A stretch of 64,000 nucleotides of DNA from Aeromonas sp. RU39B (GCF_900156095.1 NZ_FTMJ01000010.1:88089-152088); one strand, 5' to 3'; counted from the stretch's first letter, positions 33,272-43,310 are shown. A program made the numbers and translations. The notes: generated by a model from the sequence alone, not told the origin.

Positions 33272-34645
33272 ATGTTTGAGAATTTGACTGAACGACTCTC
33301 GCGCACCTTGCGCAACATCAGTGGCCGTGGCCGCCTGACTGAAGAGAACATCAAGGACACCCTGCGCGAAGTGCGCATGGCTCTGCTGGAAGCGGACGTT
33401 GCCTTGCCGGTGGTGCGTGATTTCGTCGCCCGGGTCAAGGAGCGCGCGGTTGGTCAGGAAGTGTCGAAATCCTTAAGTCCGGGCCAAGCCTTTATCAAGA
33501 TTGTGCACGCCGAGTTGGTTGGCGTCATGGGCGAAGCCAACGAGGAGCTCAATCTTGCGGCTCAGCCCCCCGCCATTATTTTGATGGCCGGTCTGCAGGG
33601 TGCCGGTAAAACCACCTCGGTGGGTAAACTGGCCAAGTTCCTCAAAGAGCGCAACAAGAAAAAGGTGCTGGTCGTCAGTGCGGACGTTTATCGTCCGGCG
33701 GCCATCAAACAGCTGGAGACCCTGGCCAGCGATGTCGGTGTCGATTTCTTCCCGAGCGAAGCGACTCAAAAGCCCATCGACATCGCCAATGGCGCTATCG
33801 ATCACGCGCGCAGAAAGTTCTATGACGTGGTGATCGTCGATACCGCCGGTCGTCTGCACGTCGATAGCGAGATGATGACCGAGATTCAGGACTTGCATGC
33901 GGCCATCAAGCCGGTCGAGACCCTGTTTGTGGTTGACGCCATGACCGGTCAGGATGCGGCCAACACGGCCAAGGCCTTTAATGAGGCGCTGCCGCTGACT
34001 GGCGTGATCCTCACCAAGGCTGACGGTGATGCCCGTGGTGGTGCTGCGCTGTCGGTGCGCCATATCACCGGTAAGCCGGTCAAATTTATCGGTGTCGGCG
34101 AAAAAACCGATGCCCTTGAGCCGTTCCACCCGGATCGTCTCGCCTCCCGAATCCTCGGTATGGGTGACGTGCTGTCACTCATTGAAGAGGTGGAGCGTAG
34201 CGTCGATAAGGAGAAAGCCGCCAAGCTGGCCGAGAAGGTCAAAAAGGGCCAAGGCTTTGATCTGGAAGACTTCCGTGAGCAACTGGCCCAGATGCGCAAC
34301 ATGGGTGGCATGATGGGGCTGCTCGACAAGCTGCCGGGCATGTCTGGTCTGCCGGAAAACGTGAAAGATCAGATGGATGACAAGCTCACCGTGCGCATGG
34401 AGGCGATCATCAGCTCCATGACCCGCAAGGAGCGCGCCAATCCCGACATCATCAAGGGCTCGCGCAAGCGTCGTATTGCAGCCGGTGCCGGGGTCGAGGT
34501 GCAGGACGTTAACCGTCTGCTCAAGCAGTTCACCGAAATGCAGCGCATGATGAAGAAGATGTCCGGCAAGGGCGGTATGCGCAAAATGATGAGCCAGATG
34601 CGCGGCATGATGCCGCCGGGCTTCGGTGGCGGTCGCGGTTTCTAA
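33272..34645 (+). CDS. ffh: signal recognition particle GTPase Ffh
   Basis: The 457-residue protein subunit of the bacterial SRP, which binds 4.5S RNA and signal sequences and delivers ribosomes to FtsY at the membrane. It has an N domain, then a G domain with P-loop GLQGAGKTTS, DVYRPAAIKQLE, VIVDTAGRLH and TKADGDARGGAALS. The Met-rich M domain (EMQRMMKKMSGKGGMRKMMSQMRGMMPPG) binds signal peptides. It is divergent from ypjD. Confidence 0.98.
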   Translation: MFENLTERLSRTLRNISGRGRLTEENIKDTLREVRMALLEADVALPVVRDFVARVKERAVGQEVSKSLSPGQAFIKIVHAELVGVMGEANEELNLAAQPPAIILMAGLQGAGKTTSVGKLAKFLKERNKKKVLVVSADVYRPAAIKQLETLASDVGVDFFPSEATQKPIDIANGAIDHARRKFYDVVIVDTAGRLHVDSEMMTEIQDLHAAIKPVETLFVVDAMTGQDAANTAKAFNEALPLTGVILTKADGDARGGAALSVRHITGKPVKFIGVGEKTDALEPFHPDRLASRILGMGDVLSLIEEVERSVDKEKAAKLAEKVKKGQGFDLEDFREQLAQMRNMGGMMGLLDKLPGMSGLPENVKDQMDDKLTVRMEAIISSMTRKERANPDIIKGSRKRRIAAGAGVEVQDVNRLLKQFTEMQRMMKKMSGKGGMRKMMSQMRGMMPPGFGGGRGF

Positions 34646-34664
34646 CCCTTATCCCCCTGCTGTC

Positions 34665-34697
34665 ACAGGGCCCGCTCAGGCGGGTCCTGTTTGTTTC
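34665..34697 (+). terminator. intrinsic terminator of ffh
   Basis: ACAGGGCCCGC / GCGGGTCCTGT (one wobble) around TCAG, followed by TTGTTT. Confidence 0.85.
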
Positions 34698-34723
34698 TAC
34701 TGGGCAAAAAGTGGCTGGCTCGG

Positions 34724-34751
34724 TTGCATTTGTCTCGAATCCAAGTAGAAT
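34724..34751 (+). promoter_or_regulatory. sigma-70 promoter of the rpsP operon
   Basis: -35 TTGCAT (34724-34729), 16-bp spacer, -10 TAGAAT (34746-34751). A small leader hairpin (GGTCCGC / GCGGGCC, near 34776-34796) follows before rpsP. Confidence 0.65.
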
Positions 34752-34822
34752 TATGCGGCTTATTTTAAGCTAGGGTCCGCGTGTTTGCGGGCCTTGTTCA
34801 TTTGATGTTTTATGAGGACGAT

Positions 34823-35071
34823 ATGGTAACCATTCGTTTACAACGTGGTGGCGCGAAAAAGCGTCCGTTTTACCAGGTAGTAGTTGCCGACAGCCGTAAC
34901 GCACGTGACGGTCGCTTCATCGAGCGCGTAGGCTTCTTCAACCCGATCGCCGCCGGCCAAGCTGAAAAGCTGAACCTGGACCTGGCTCGTATCGACCACT
35001 GGGTTGCCACTGGCGCCACTGTGTCCGATCGCGTTGCCAAGCTGATCAAAGATGCCCGCAAGGCTGCTTAA
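34823..35071 (+). CDS. rpsP: 30S ribosomal protein S16
   Basis: An 82-residue S16, recognised from [41 protein letters not shown]. It helps assemble the 5' domain of 16S rRNA. The ATG at 34823 has GAGGA upstream. It is the first gene of the rpsP-rimM-trmD-rplS operon. Confidence 0.98.
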   Translation: MVTIRLQRGGAKKRPFYQVVVADSRNARDGRFIERVGFFNPIAAGQAEKLNLDLARIDHWVATGATVSDRVAKLIKDARKAA

Positions 35072-35099
35072 TCAGTACTGACGGTAAGGGAGTCTCAAG

Positions 35100-35621
35100 G
35101 TGGAAAAACCTATAGTTGTAGGCACGCTGGGTACCGTTTACGGTATCAAGGGGTGGCTCAAAGTGAACTCCTTCACCGATGTCGCTGAAGCGATTTTCGA
35201 TTACAGCCCCTGGTTGGTTCACCAACACGGGGAGTGGCGTGAAATCCGGGTTTCCGGTTGGAAGCGTCACAATAAGGGTTTGATTTGCAAGCTGGACGGT
35301 ATCGACCTGCGCGAAGAAGCCCTCGCCCTGACCAATCTCGAGATTGGCGTCAATGCGGATAACCTGCCTGATCTTCCCGAAGGCGAATACTACTGGCGCG
35401 ACCTGATTGGTTGCTCCGTGGTTACGACCAAGGGATACAACCTCGGCGAGGTCACCGAATTGATGGAGACTGGCTCTAATGATGTGCTGGTCGTTAAGGC
35501 GAATGTAAACGATGCCTTTGGCCAAAAGGAACGGTTGTTGCCGTTTCTTGAAGGGCAGGTGGTCCTGAAAGTGGATCTCGCTGCCAAGACAATCGAAGTA
35601 GATTGGGATCCTGGTTTCTAG
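35100..35621 (+). CDS. rimM: 16S rRNA-processing protein RimM
   Basis: A 173-residue 30S assembly factor with an N-terminal RimM barrel ([22 protein letters not shown]) and a C-terminal PRC-barrel ([36 protein letters not shown]) that binds S19. The start is GTG at 35100, after an AAGG sequence, with no better ATG. It is the second gene of the operon. Confidence 0.96.
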   Translation: MEKPIVVGTLGTVYGIKGWLKVNSFTDVAEAIFDYSPWLVHQHGEWREIRVSGWKRHNKGLICKLDGIDLREEALALTNLEIGVNADNLPDLPEGEYYWRDLIGCSVVTTKGYNLGEVTELMETGSNDVLVVKANVNDAFGQKERLLPFLEGQVVLKVDLAAKTIEVDWDPGF

Positions 35622-35651
35622 TTCCCTGACATTCGGGATCGGAGGTTTCAT

Positions 35652-36401
35652 ATGTGGATTGGGGTGATTAGCCTCTTCCCGGAAATGTTCCGAGCCATCA
35701 CCGAACACGGGGTAACGGGCCGGGCCGTCAAAAACGGCCTGCTGCAGATTGAGTGCTGGAACCCCCGGGACTTTACCCACGACAAACACCGCACGGTCGA
35801 TGATCGTCCTTACGGTGGTGGGCCCGGCATGTTGATGATGGTTCAGCCGTTGCGTGATGCCATTCATGCAGCCAAGCAAGCAGCGGGAGACGGGGCGAAA
35901 GTCATCTATCTCTCACCACAGGGACGCAAGCTGACACAGGCGGGCGTAACCGAGTTGGCGGTTAGCCAGAAGCTGATTCTGGTGGCCGGTCGATACGAAG
36001 GTATCGATGAGCGGGTAATTCAAACCGAGGTCGACGAAGAGTGGTCCATCGGTGATTACGTGCTCAGTGGCGGCGAGTTGCCTGCCATGACCCTGATCGA
36101 TGCGGTTTCGCGTCTGGTTCCAGGTGTCTTGGGTGATCAGGCCAGTGCCGAGCAGGACTCCTTTACGGATGGGCTGCTGGATCATCCCCACTATACTCGA
36201 CCTGAAGTGCTGGATGGACTGACGGTGCCTGAAGAGTTGCTAAGTGGTAACCACGCGCTGATAAAGCGCTGGCGCATGAAGCAGTCTCTGGGACGGACCT
36301 GGCAAAGAAGGCCGGAACTTATCAACAACCTAGCTCTGACTGACGAGCAAGAAAAACTTCTTGCCGAGTATGTTCGCGAACAGTGCGACATCGTTAAGTA
36401 G
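35652..36401 (+). CDS. trmD: tRNA (guanine-N1-)-methyltransferase TrmD
   Basis: A 249-residue SPOUT-class methyltransferase making m1G37 in tRNA. The trefoil-knot SAM site is visible in [27 protein letters not shown] and [32 protein letters not shown] is the N-terminal signature. It has a GGAGG ribosome-binding site and is the third gene of the operon. Confidence 0.98.
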   Translation: MWIGVISLFPEMFRAITEHGVTGRAVKNGLLQIECWNPRDFTHDKHRTVDDRPYGGGPGMLMMVQPLRDAIHAAKQAAGDGAKVIYLSPQGRKLTQAGVTELAVSQKLILVAGRYEGIDERVIQTEVDEEWSIGDYVLSGGELPAMTLIDAVSRLVPGVLGDQASAEQDSFTDGLLDHPHYTRPEVLDGLTVPEELLSGNHALIKRWRMKQSLGRTWQRRPELINNLALTDEQEKLLAEYVREQCDIVK

Positions 36402-36435
36402 AGTTATCAGTTAACCCTAGGTAGGAAAAGAGACA

Positions 36436-36783
36436 ATGAGCAAGATCATTCAACAGCTTGAACAAGAACAACTGCGTACCGACATCCCGGCATTTGCCCA
36501 GGGCGACACCGTACGTGTTCAAGTTCGCGTTAAAGAAGGTGGTAAAGAGCGTCTGCAGGCTTTCGAAGGCGTTGTTATTGCCAAGCGTAACCGCGGTCTG
36601 CACTCTGCATTCACCGTTCGCAAGATTTCCAACGGCGAAGGTGTTGAGCGTGTATTCCAGACTCACTCTCCGCTGATCCACAGTGTAGAACTGAAGCGTC
36701 GTGGTGATGTTCGCCGCGCCAAACTGTACTACCTGCGTAACCTGTCCGGTAAGGCTGCTCGTATCAAAGAGAAGCTCAACTAA
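36436..36783 (+). CDS. rplS: 50S ribosomal protein L19
   Basis: A 115-residue L19 at the 30S-50S interface, recognised from [20 protein letters not shown] and [24 protein letters not shown]. It is the last gene of the operon, followed by a strong terminator. Confidence 0.98.
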   Translation: MSKIIQQLEQEQLRTDIPAFAQGDTVRVQVRVKEGGKERLQAFEGVVIAKRNRGLHSAFTVRKISNGEGVERVFQTHSPLIHSVELKRRGDVRRAKLYYLRNLSGKAARIKEKLN

Positions 36784-36799
36784 TTCCGACAGGAATCGA

Positions 36800-36829
36800 A
36801 AAGGCTCGCCATTGGCGAGCCTTTTTTGT
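36800..36829 (+). terminator. intrinsic terminator of the rpsP operon
   Basis: AAAGGCTCGCC / GGCGAGCCTTT around ATT, followed by TTTT. It may also help stop the convergent CBM48 gene. Confidence 0.95.
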
Positions 36830-36830
36830 T

Positions 36831-37157
36831 TCAGTGGGCCTGTACTCTCACCACCGAGTTATCCCGTCCGAACGGGCCCGGGACATAGTCATCCGCCGCC
36901 CAGTCATTGTCATAGCTCTCCCCGCCCTCTTCGCTAACCAAGCGGTAGCAGTATTGATATTCATCCTGCTGGTCGGTGGGAAGATTGAGCGTGGCTTTGA
37001 ACTCGCCATTTTTGAGGCGCTTGAGCTCCATCGGTTGCCACTGGTTGAATTCACCCAGCAGGAAAACCTGGCTGGCACCGGCAGCAGCCTCTTTCTCGAC
37101 GGCAAAGGTCACTTTGACCTCGGGCCGGGACTTCAGAAACTGTTTGGACAACGACAT
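36831..37157 (-). CDS. CBM48 (glycogen-binding/isoamylase early-set) domain protein
   Basis: A 108-residue protein made of one carbohydrate-binding module 48: ASQVFLLGEFNQWQPMELKRLKNGEFKATLNLP and DEYQYCYRL follow the family pattern with the FNxW motif. CBM48 normally sits next to a catalytic domain in glycogen enzymes; here it stands alone, as in several Vibrio and Aeromonas genomes. Its role is unknown and regulatory glycogen binding is a guess. ATG 37157 has AGGAG five bases upstream, preferred over a GTG two codons earlier. Confidence 0.82.
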   Translation of the reverse strand: MSLSKQFLKSRPEVKVTFAVEKEAAAGASQVFLLGEFNQWQPMELKRLKNGEFKATLNLPTDQQDEYQYCYRLVSEEGGESYDNDWAADDYVPGPFGRDNSVVRVQAH

Positions 37158-37240
37158 AAACACTCCTATCTGATCTGGAAACTTCCATGGAAGAGTAGTT
37201 TTACATCATTTATTGATGTTTGTGTTACTAGTGAGTGGTG

Positions 37241-37927
37241 TCAGGTGACACAAGCATAGTAGCGTAGTAACAAAGTGTGAGTGAAATCGATTTTTAGATA
37301 GAAGCCGCGTGGCCGGGTCAGGATGGGCTCACCGTCATGGCCGATGGCTCTCGTCAGGGCCTGACCATTGGCAGCCTTGGGGCGCAGTTGCAGCACCTGA
37401 CCGTGCCGCGCCGTGATGTTCTCGACCTCACCCAGCACAATCATATCCATCAGCTCTTCCCAATCCTGGCGTAGCAGCGCCTCTTCATCGGCCGACGGAC
37501 TCCACAGTAGCGGCATACCGACCCGGCGCTCACCCACCGGAATATCGCGTGAACCCTCCACCGGCAGCCACAGTACCCGCGAGAGCTTGTTGCGAATGTT
37601 CGAGGCTTCCCAGCTTAGCCCGGTCAGGCCGATCAGTGGCGCGACACATACAAAGGTGGTTTCGAGCGGCTTGCCTTGTGGGTCGACCGGGATGGTTTTG
37701 AGCTCGACGCCCAGTTCGGGAAAATCCTGCTCAGGTTTGCTGCCTGCGCTGGCGCCAAGGTGCCACTCCAGCAGCTGACCGACCCAGCCCTTGTGACGCA
37801 GCAGGTTGCTTGGCACCTTTTGCCCGGCTTGGGCAGCAAGCTCGGCTAGCGTTAATCCGGCAACGGCATAAGCCCGGCCCATCAGGGTATCGAGATCGGT
37901 TGGCGGGAGAGGGGAGGCTGGTTTCAT
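37241..37927 (-). CDS. mutH: DNA mismatch repair endonuclease MutH
   Basis: A 228-residue endonuclease that nicks the unmethylated strand at hemimethylated GATC sites when activated by MutS-MutL. The PD-(E/D)xK active site is visible as [14 protein letters not shown] (Asp, Glu, Lys). The start at 37927 matches the family; the 25-residue upstream extension is rejected. It is divergent from rppH across a 717-bp non-coding region that is itself rich in GATC. Confidence 0.95.
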   Translation of the reverse strand: MKPASPLPPTDLDTLMGRAYAVAGLTLAELAAQAGQKVPSNLLRHKGWVGQLLEWHLGASAGSKPEQDFPELGVELKTIPVDPQGKPLETTFVCVAPLIGLTGLSWEASNIRNKLSRVLWLPVEGSRDIPVGERRVGMPLLWSPSADEEALLRQDWEELMDMIVLGEVENITARHGQVLQLRPKAANGQALTRAIGHDGEPILTRPRGFYLKIDFTHTLLLRYYACVT

Positions 37928-38644
37928 GGGGTCAGTGTATCGAAAAAGTGTCGTTAGATCTTTGCGGTTGTTTTTTGTACTGCCAAGTGCCAGCAGAACC
38001 AATCAGTCATCGTCGCAGAAGGTAGTAATTAACTGATTGTTTTAATTTATGTTTTTAATTATTTCTCGGCTTTTATCCACGTCAGTGGCAGTTCTCCCTG
38101 TTTGTCCCATGGTTTGGCAGTGCCGATGCACAAAGTTGTCCACAGAAATATGGGATAAGTGATCCTGCCAGGGTGTCGTTCTCTCTTTATTAGGAAAATG
38201 CGTGATCCAATGGGCACTTTTGATGCGCATCCGGTCGATAATCTGAGCACGAATTGTGGATAAAATGGCGTTGGTTGATCTTTGAGCGGGGGAACTTGTT
38301 CACAACGGATCATGGTGATCCAGTCAGGATCCGGATCGCTGAAATGGATCCTCTAAAGCTATATATCTATATGTTTTGAAATGATTTATCATTAATAGAA
38401 AGGAATGTTTTCACACCTGATGCACTTGATCTCTTGCTGCCAGATGCCAAGCTATACCTAGTTATCCCACGTTTTTTCCACAGGATAGGTGGGAAACTCT
38501 GCCCCACTAGTCGGTAAGAATGTTTATAACTTGGTAAAAAGCAGAAAGTTATTCATGTTGTTCCCTTTCCGGGGCCGGTTTGCCGCCTCGGAATGAATGT
38601 GAAACAATCATCTCTATCAGATTTAGCCTTATTAAGGTGATCAC
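37928..38644. other. DnaA-box and GATC-rich intergenic region, DARS2-like
   Basis: A 717-bp non-coding region between divergent mutH and rppH. Near-consensus DnaA boxes: 38073-38081 (TTATCCACG), 38136-38144 (TTGTCCACA), 38255-38263 (perfect, minus strand), 38296-38304 (TTGTTCACA) and 38474-38482 (TTTTCCACA), plus weaker ones at 38149-38157 and 38462-38470. Eight GATC sites lie within 38161-38350, and an AT-rich tract follows (38355-38400). E. coli carries DARS2, which recharges DnaA with ATP, beside mutH, so position and content agree. The GATC density is more like oriC. Confidence 0.65.
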
Positions 38645-39169
38645 GTGATTGATGGTGACGGGTTTCGTCCCAATGTCGGCATCGTGATCTGTAACCGTGA
38701 TGGACAGGTGTTGTGGGCAAAGCGTTACGGACAGCACTCCTGGCAATTCCCCCAGGGCGGGGTGGATGAGGGAGAGACGCCCGAGCAGGCCATGTACCGC
38801 GAGCTCTACGAAGAGATTGGTCTCAAGGCGGAGGATGTCACCATCCTCGCGACCAGCCGCAACTGGCTCAAGTATCGCCTGCCCAAGCGCCTGGTTCGCT
38901 GGGACAGTTCACCGGTCTGCATAGGCCAGAAACAGAAGTGGTTTTTGTTGCTGCTCGATAAGAGCAAAGAGTCCCGGATCGAATTTGGCTGCCACGGTCA
39001 TCCCGAATTTGATGACTGGCGCTGGGTCAGTTTTTGGTATCCGGTACGCCAGGTGGTCTCCTTCAAGCGGGAAGTCTATCGCCGGGTTATGAAGGAGTTT
39101 GCGCCGATCGCGATGCCGGTTGCTCAGCCTCCGGTTCGCAAGGAGTCGCGGCGCCCACGTCCCCGTTAA
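38645..39169 (+). CDS. rppH: RNA pyrophosphohydrolase RppH
   Basis: A 174-residue Nudix enzyme that removes pyrophosphate from 5' ends of mRNA to start RNase E decay. The Nudix box [23 protein letters not shown] is complete. The start is GTG at 38645 with AAGGTG upstream; the N-terminus [16 protein letters not shown] matches E. coli. It is followed 13 bp later by ptsP. Confidence 0.96.
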   Translation: MIDGDGFRPNVGIVICNRDGQVLWAKRYGQHSWQFPQGGVDEGETPEQAMYRELYEEIGLKAEDVTILATSRNWLKYRLPKRLVRWDSSPVCIGQKQKWFLLLLDKSKESRIEFGCHGHPEFDDWRWVSFWYPVRQVVSFKREVYRRVMKEFAPIAMPVAQPPVRKESRRPRPR

Positions 39170-39182
39170 GGAGAATGAAGGA

Positions 39183-41450
39183 TTGCTGACAAGGTTGCGT
39201 CACATCGTCGAGAGCATGACGGCTGCGCCGTCGCTCGAGCAGGCACTGCAGGCACTGGTGAGTCAGACTCGCACAGCCATGGCGGTGGACTGCTGCTCGG
39301 TCTATGTGGCGGAACCAGATCGTCGTTGCTATCGCCTGGCGGCGACCGATGGTCTGGCGGCTGACGCGGTCGGTAAAGCCTTCCTCCCCTTTGAAGAGGG
39401 GATTGTCGGCTTGATCGGTCAGCGTGAAGAGCTGATCAACCTGGCTGACGCCCCCTCTCATCCTGCGTTCAAATTCTTGCCCGATGTGGCTGAAGAGCCG
39501 TTTCGCTCCTTCCTGGGTGCCCCCATCATGCACCAGCGGCAGGTGGTGGGGATTTTGGTTGTACAGCAAAAAGAGAGTCGGCTGTTTGACGAGGGGGAAG
39601 AGTCCTTTCTTGTCACCCTCGCGGCGCAGCTGGCCGCCCGGATTGCCCAGGCCCAGGCGCGGGGGGTGCTGCAAAAAACCGACTGGAGCAAGCCGCTGCA
39701 CGGCATTGCCGGCTCCCCCGGCGTCGCCATGGCGCGCGCCTGGGTGTGGCGGCCGCGCAAAGAGCTGTCGGCCATCGTTCCGCGCAAGGTGGACGACGGT
39801 GATGCCCAGATGGTGCGCTTCGAATCCTGCATCGAATCGGTCAAACGCGATATCGAAGCGCTGGCCCTCCGTTTTCGGGAGAGTTCGAATCAGGACTCGG
39901 TCGCCATCTTCGACATGTATCTGCATCTATTGGTCGATCCCAGCTATCTCAAGCCGATTCGTCAGCGTATCGGTGAGGGCTGGAGCGCGGTCAGCGCCAT
40001 CAAGATGGTGAGTGAAAACCTGATGGCGCGCTTTGGCGCCATGAAGGATCCTTATCTGCGTGAGCGGGCCAGCGATATCAAGGACATCGCCCAGCGTTTG
40101 ATCAGCCGGTTGGTACAAAACGAGCCCGAACATCTGGCAATTCAGGAGCCGGTGGTGCTGGTTGCTGACGAGGTGACGGCCACCGTGCTGGCCGAGGTGC
40201 CGCGCGAATGTTTGGCGGGGGTCATTTCCCTTAAGGGCGCCAGTAACTCGCATGCCGCCATTTTGGCACGGGCCATGGGGGTTCCGGCCGTGATGGGGGT
40301 GGAATTCCCGCTCGCCGAGATCCATCAGCACATGCTGGTGCTCGATGGCTACAGTGGTGACCTGTTTGTCGAACCGAGCGACATGATCGTAGCGGAATAT
40401 CGCCAGCTGATGGATGAAGAGCTGGCGCTCGATGAACTGGTCCGCACTACGATTGGTCAGCCCTCCGAAACACTGGATGGCGTCAAGGTCTCGCTGCTAT
40501 TGAACGCTGGTCTGAGCGCAGACACCGAGATTTCAGTCAACGAACTGGCCGACGGGGTTGGGCTTTATCGCACCGAAATCCCCTTTATGCTGCATGACAG
40601 CTTTCCCTCCGAGTGGGAGCAAACGGCACGCTATCGGGGGATCCTCGAGAGCTATCGCAACCGACCGGTCTGCATGCGCACCCTTGACGTAGGGGGCGAC
40701 AAGCAGCTGCCCTATTTCCCCATTGTGGAAGAGAACCCGTTCCTGGGTTGGCGCGGCATCCGGCTGACGCTGGATCACCCGGAGCTGTTTTTGGTGCAGC
40801 TTAAGGCGATGCTGCGCGCCAGCGAAGGGCTCGACAATCTGGCCATCATGTTGCCGATGATCAGCAGCATTGGTGAGATCCGCGCAGCCAGGCGGCTGCT
40901 CGATCAAGCCTGGACCGAGGTCTGTGAAGAGGTTGCCGCTCGTGGTAACACGCTCTGCTATCCGGCGCTCGGGGTGATGATTGAAGTTCCATCAGCACTT
41001 TACATCCTGCCGGAGATGGCGCCGCTTATCGATTTCTGGTCGGTGGGCTCTAATGACCTGACTCAGTATCTGCTGGCGGTCGATCGCAACAACGCGCGAG
41101 TCGCTAGCATCTATGATGCCTTCCATCCTGCGGTGATCCGCGCCCTGCAACTGCTGGTCGACAGTGCTCGCCGTTATGGCAAGCCGGTGTCGGTGTGCGG
41201 CGAGCTGGCGGGCGATCCCATCGGTGTGCTGGTGCTGCTGGCTATGGGCTACCGCCGTTTCAGTATGAATACCCGCAATATTCCCCGCATCAAATACGTG
41301 CTGCGCCACGTGGCCCTGTGCGAGCTGACGCCACTGCTGGCAGAAGGGCTGCGCATGGATGCCCGCCACGGTCTGCGTGGTCTGTTTGCCCGTTATCTCG
41401 AAGAGCGTGGCATGTCCGGATTCCTGCGTTCCAGTCAAAAGAGTCAATAA
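39183..41450 (+). CDS. ptsP: phosphoenolpyruvate-protein phosphotransferase PtsP (EI-Ntr)
   Basis: A 756-residue enzyme I of the nitrogen PTS. The N-terminal GAF domain (about residues 1-145) senses glutamine/2-oxoglutarate in homologues. A HPr-binding/phospho-His domain (GASNSHAAILARAMGVPAVMG contains the phosphorylated His) and a C-terminal PEP-binding barrel (RTLDVGGDKQLPY; GSNDLTQYLLAVDRNN; VCGELAGDP) follow. It passes phosphate to NPr and EIIA-Ntr. The start is taken as TTG 39183 because LLTRLRHIVE aligns with E. coli MLTRLREIVE and AAGGAG lies upstream; reading from 39099 would overlap rppH by 71 bp. Confidence 0.95.
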   Translation: MLTRLRHIVESMTAAPSLEQALQALVSQTRTAMAVDCCSVYVAEPDRRCYRLAATDGLAADAVGKAFLPFEEGIVGLIGQREELINLADAPSHPAFKFLPDVAEEPFRSFLGAPIMHQRQVVGILVVQQKESRLFDEGEESFLVTLAAQLAARIAQAQARGVLQKTDWSKPLHGIAGSPGVAMARAWVWRPRKELSAIVPRKVDDGDAQMVRFESCIESVKRDIEALALRFRESSNQDSVAIFDMYLHLLVDPSYLKPIRQRIGEGWSAVSAIKMVSENLMARFGAMKDPYLRERASDIKDIAQRLISRLVQNEPEHLAIQEPVVLVADEVTATVLAEVPRECLAGVISLKGASNSHAAILARAMGVPAVMGVEFPLAEIHQHMLVLDGYSGDLFVEPSDMIVAEYRQLMDEELALDELVRTTIGQPSETLDGVKVSLLLNAGLSADTEISVNELADGVGLYRTEIPFMLHDSFPSEWEQTARYRGILESYRNRPVCMRTLDVGGDKQLPYFPIVEENPFLGWRGIRLTLDHPELFLVQLKAMLRASEGLDNLAIMLPMISSIGEIRAARRLLDQAWTEVCEEVAARGNTLCYPALGVMIEVPSALYILPEMAPLIDFWSVGSNDLTQYLLAVDRNNARVASIYDAFHPAVIRALQLLVDSARRYGKPVSVCGELAGDPIGVLVLLAMGYRRFSMNTRNIPRIKYVLRHVALCELTPLLAEGLRMDARHGLRGLFARYLEERGMSGFLRSSQKSQ

Positions 41451-41529
41451 CCGGACGACTGGTCTGGTTGCCCTGTTGCCGGATTGATCGGACAATGCGT
41501 GCTCTTTATCACAGGTAACAGAGTCTTCT

Positions 41530-42357
41530 ATGCAAGTGCAAAACGGATATTGGGTATTCCCGCAGTTTGATCCTGTGGCGCTATCCCTTGGCCCGCTTCA
41601 GGTTCGCTGGTACGGTCTGATGTACCTGTTTGGTTTCGCCTTTGCCATGTGGCTGGCCGGACGCCGTGCGGCACAGCCGGGCAGTGGCTGGACACGTGAT
41701 GAGGTCTCTGACCTGCTGTTTTACGGTTTTCTCGGGGTGATCCTCGGCGGCCGTGTCGGTTATGTGCTGTTTTATAACTTCGATCTGTTCCTCGCTGACC
41801 CGACCTATCTGTTCAAGATCTGGACCGGGGGCATGTCATTCCATGGCGGCCTTATCGGTGTTATCAGCGCCATGATCTGGTTTGCCCACAAGACCAAGCG
41901 TCACTTCTTTACCGTGGCCGACTTTGTGGCGCCGTTGATCCCGTTTGGTCTGGGTGTTGGCCGTATCGGTAACTTCCTCAATGGCGAGCTGTGGGGCCGA
42001 ATCACTGACGTGCCTTGGGCGATGATCTTCCCCGAGGCCGGTCCTGAGCCACGTCACCCTTCGCAGCTTTATCAGTTTGCCCTGGAAGGGGTGGTGCTGT
42101 TCATCATCCTGAACCTGTTCTGGCGTAAGAACCCGCCGCGTGGTGCCATCTCGGGCATGTTCCTGCTGTTCTATGGCCTGTTCCGGTTCCTGGTAGAGTT
42201 TGTGCGTCAGCCGGACAGCCAGCTGGGCCTCTATTTCAACGAAATCAGTATGGGACAGATCCTCTCCACGCCGATGATCTTGGCTGGTGTCCTGATGATC
42301 TGGGCTGCCTATAAGCTGCCGCGGGTATTTGGTGTTAAAGACGGAGAGAGAAAATGA
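41530..42357 (+). CDS. lgt: prolipoprotein diacylglyceryl transferase
   Basis: A 275-residue inner-membrane enzyme with seven membrane helices that attaches diacylglycerol to the lipobox Cys. The signature [18 protein letters not shown] and the HPSQLYQ motif are intact. It overlaps thyA by 4 bp (ATGA), as in many gammaproteobacteria. Confidence 0.97.
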   Translation: MQVQNGYWVFPQFDPVALSLGPLQVRWYGLMYLFGFAFAMWLAGRRAAQPGSGWTRDEVSDLLFYGFLGVILGGRVGYVLFYNFDLFLADPTYLFKIWTGGMSFHGGLIGVISAMIWFAHKTKRHFFTVADFVAPLIPFGLGVGRIGNFLNGELWGRITDVPWAMIFPEAGPEPRHPSQLYQFALEGVVLFIILNLFWRKNPPRGAISGMFLLFYGLFRFLVEFVRQPDSQLGLYFNEISMGQILSTPMILAGVLMIWAAYKLPRVFGVKDGERK

Positions 42358-43148
42358 ACGTCTATCTGGACCTGATGCGCAAAATCCTCGCGGATGGCAC
42401 CGATAAGTCGGATCGCACCGGAACCGGCACCCGCTCCATCTTTGGCCATCAGATGCGCTTCAACCTGGCAGATGGTTTTCCGTTGGTGACCACCAAGAAG
42501 TGTCATCTGCGCTCCATCATTCATGAGCTGCTCTGGTTCCTCAATGGCGATACCAATATCGCCTATCTCAAAGAGAACGGCGTCAGCATCTGGGACGAGT
42601 GGGCGGATGATAACGGCGATCTCGGTCCGGTCTATGGCGCCCAGTGGCGCTCCTGGCCTACCGCTGATGGTGGCGTTGTCGATCAAATCCAGAAAGCCCT
42701 GGATGATATTCGAAGCAACCCGGACTCACGGCGCATCATCGTATCGGCCTGGAACGTGGGCGAGCTCGACAAGATGGCGCTGGCGCCTTGCCACGCCTTC
42801 TTCCAGTTCTATGTGGCTGACGGCAAGCTCTCTTGCCAGCTCTACCAGCGCAGTTGTGACGTGTTCCTCGGCCTACCGTTCAACATCGCCAGCTATGCGC
42901 TGTTGACCCACATGGTGGCGCAGCAGTGTGATCTGGATGTGGGGGATTTCGTCTGGACCGGCGGTGACGTGCACCTCTACGCCAATCACATGGAGCAGAC
43001 GGCACTGCAGCTTAGCCGCGAGCCGCGTCCACTGCCGACGCTGGTTATCAAGCGCAAGCCCGAGAGCCTGTTTGATTACCGCTTCGATGACTTCGATATT
43101 GTGGGGTATGACCCCCATCCGGGGATAAAGGCCCCGGTAGCAGTTTGA
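42354..43148 (+). CDS. thyA: thymidylate synthase
   Basis: A 264-residue enzyme making dTMP from dUMP with methylene-tetrahydrofolate. The catalytic Cys is in [46 protein letters not shown] and GDVHLYANH are family motifs. Length equals E. coli ThyA. It is translationally coupled to lgt. Confidence 0.98.
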   Translation: MNVYLDLMRKILADGTDKSDRTGTGTRSIFGHQMRFNLADGFPLVTTKKCHLRSIIHELLWFLNGDTNIAYLKENGVSIWDEWADDNGDLGPVYGAQWRSWPTADGGVVDQIQKALDDIRSNPDSRRIIVSAWNVGELDKMALAPCHAFFQFYVADGKLSCQLYQRSCDVFLGLPFNIASYALLTHMVAQQCDLDVGDFVWTGGDVHLYANHMEQTALQLSREPRPLPTLVIKRKPESLFDYRFDDFDIVGYDPHPGIKAPVAV

Positions 43149-43150
43149 CA

Positions 43151-43174
43151 AAGGCGCCGAAAGGCGCCTTTTTT
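43151..43174 (+). terminator. intrinsic terminator of thyA
   Basis: AAGGCGCC / GGCGCCTT around GAAA, followed by TTTT. Confidence 0.94.
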
Positions 43175-43244
43175 ATCACTGTGACTCTGCACGGATGACG
43201 ACGAACACTTCGGTTTTCTCGAGGTTTTACCCAGTGAGAATCGA

Positions 43245-43280
43245 TTATTCACGGTGAATAATATTCAGTAGACTGAATAT
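43245..43280. promoter_or_regulatory. two adjoining palindromes upstream of nhaA, candidate NhaR operators
   Basis: TTATTCAC-G-GTGAATAA (43245-43261) and ATATTCAG-TAGA-CTGAATAT (43261-43280) are both perfect 8-bp inverted repeats with the common core ATTCA/TGAAT, sharing one base. They end 30 bp before the nhaA ATG. The gene for NhaR, the nhaA activator, lies 1.6 kb downstream. Confidence 0.65.
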
Positions 43281-43310
43281 ATCAAGTAAAGTGAAACGGA
43301 GTTTCAGCAA

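Noticed and set aside
37928..38644. Calling this the main chromosomal origin oriC
   Set aside because: Content is suggestive, but the neighbours (mutH, rppH) are those of E. coli DARS2 and not the usual mnmG/mioC or dnaA; listed instead as DARS2-like with origin-like features.
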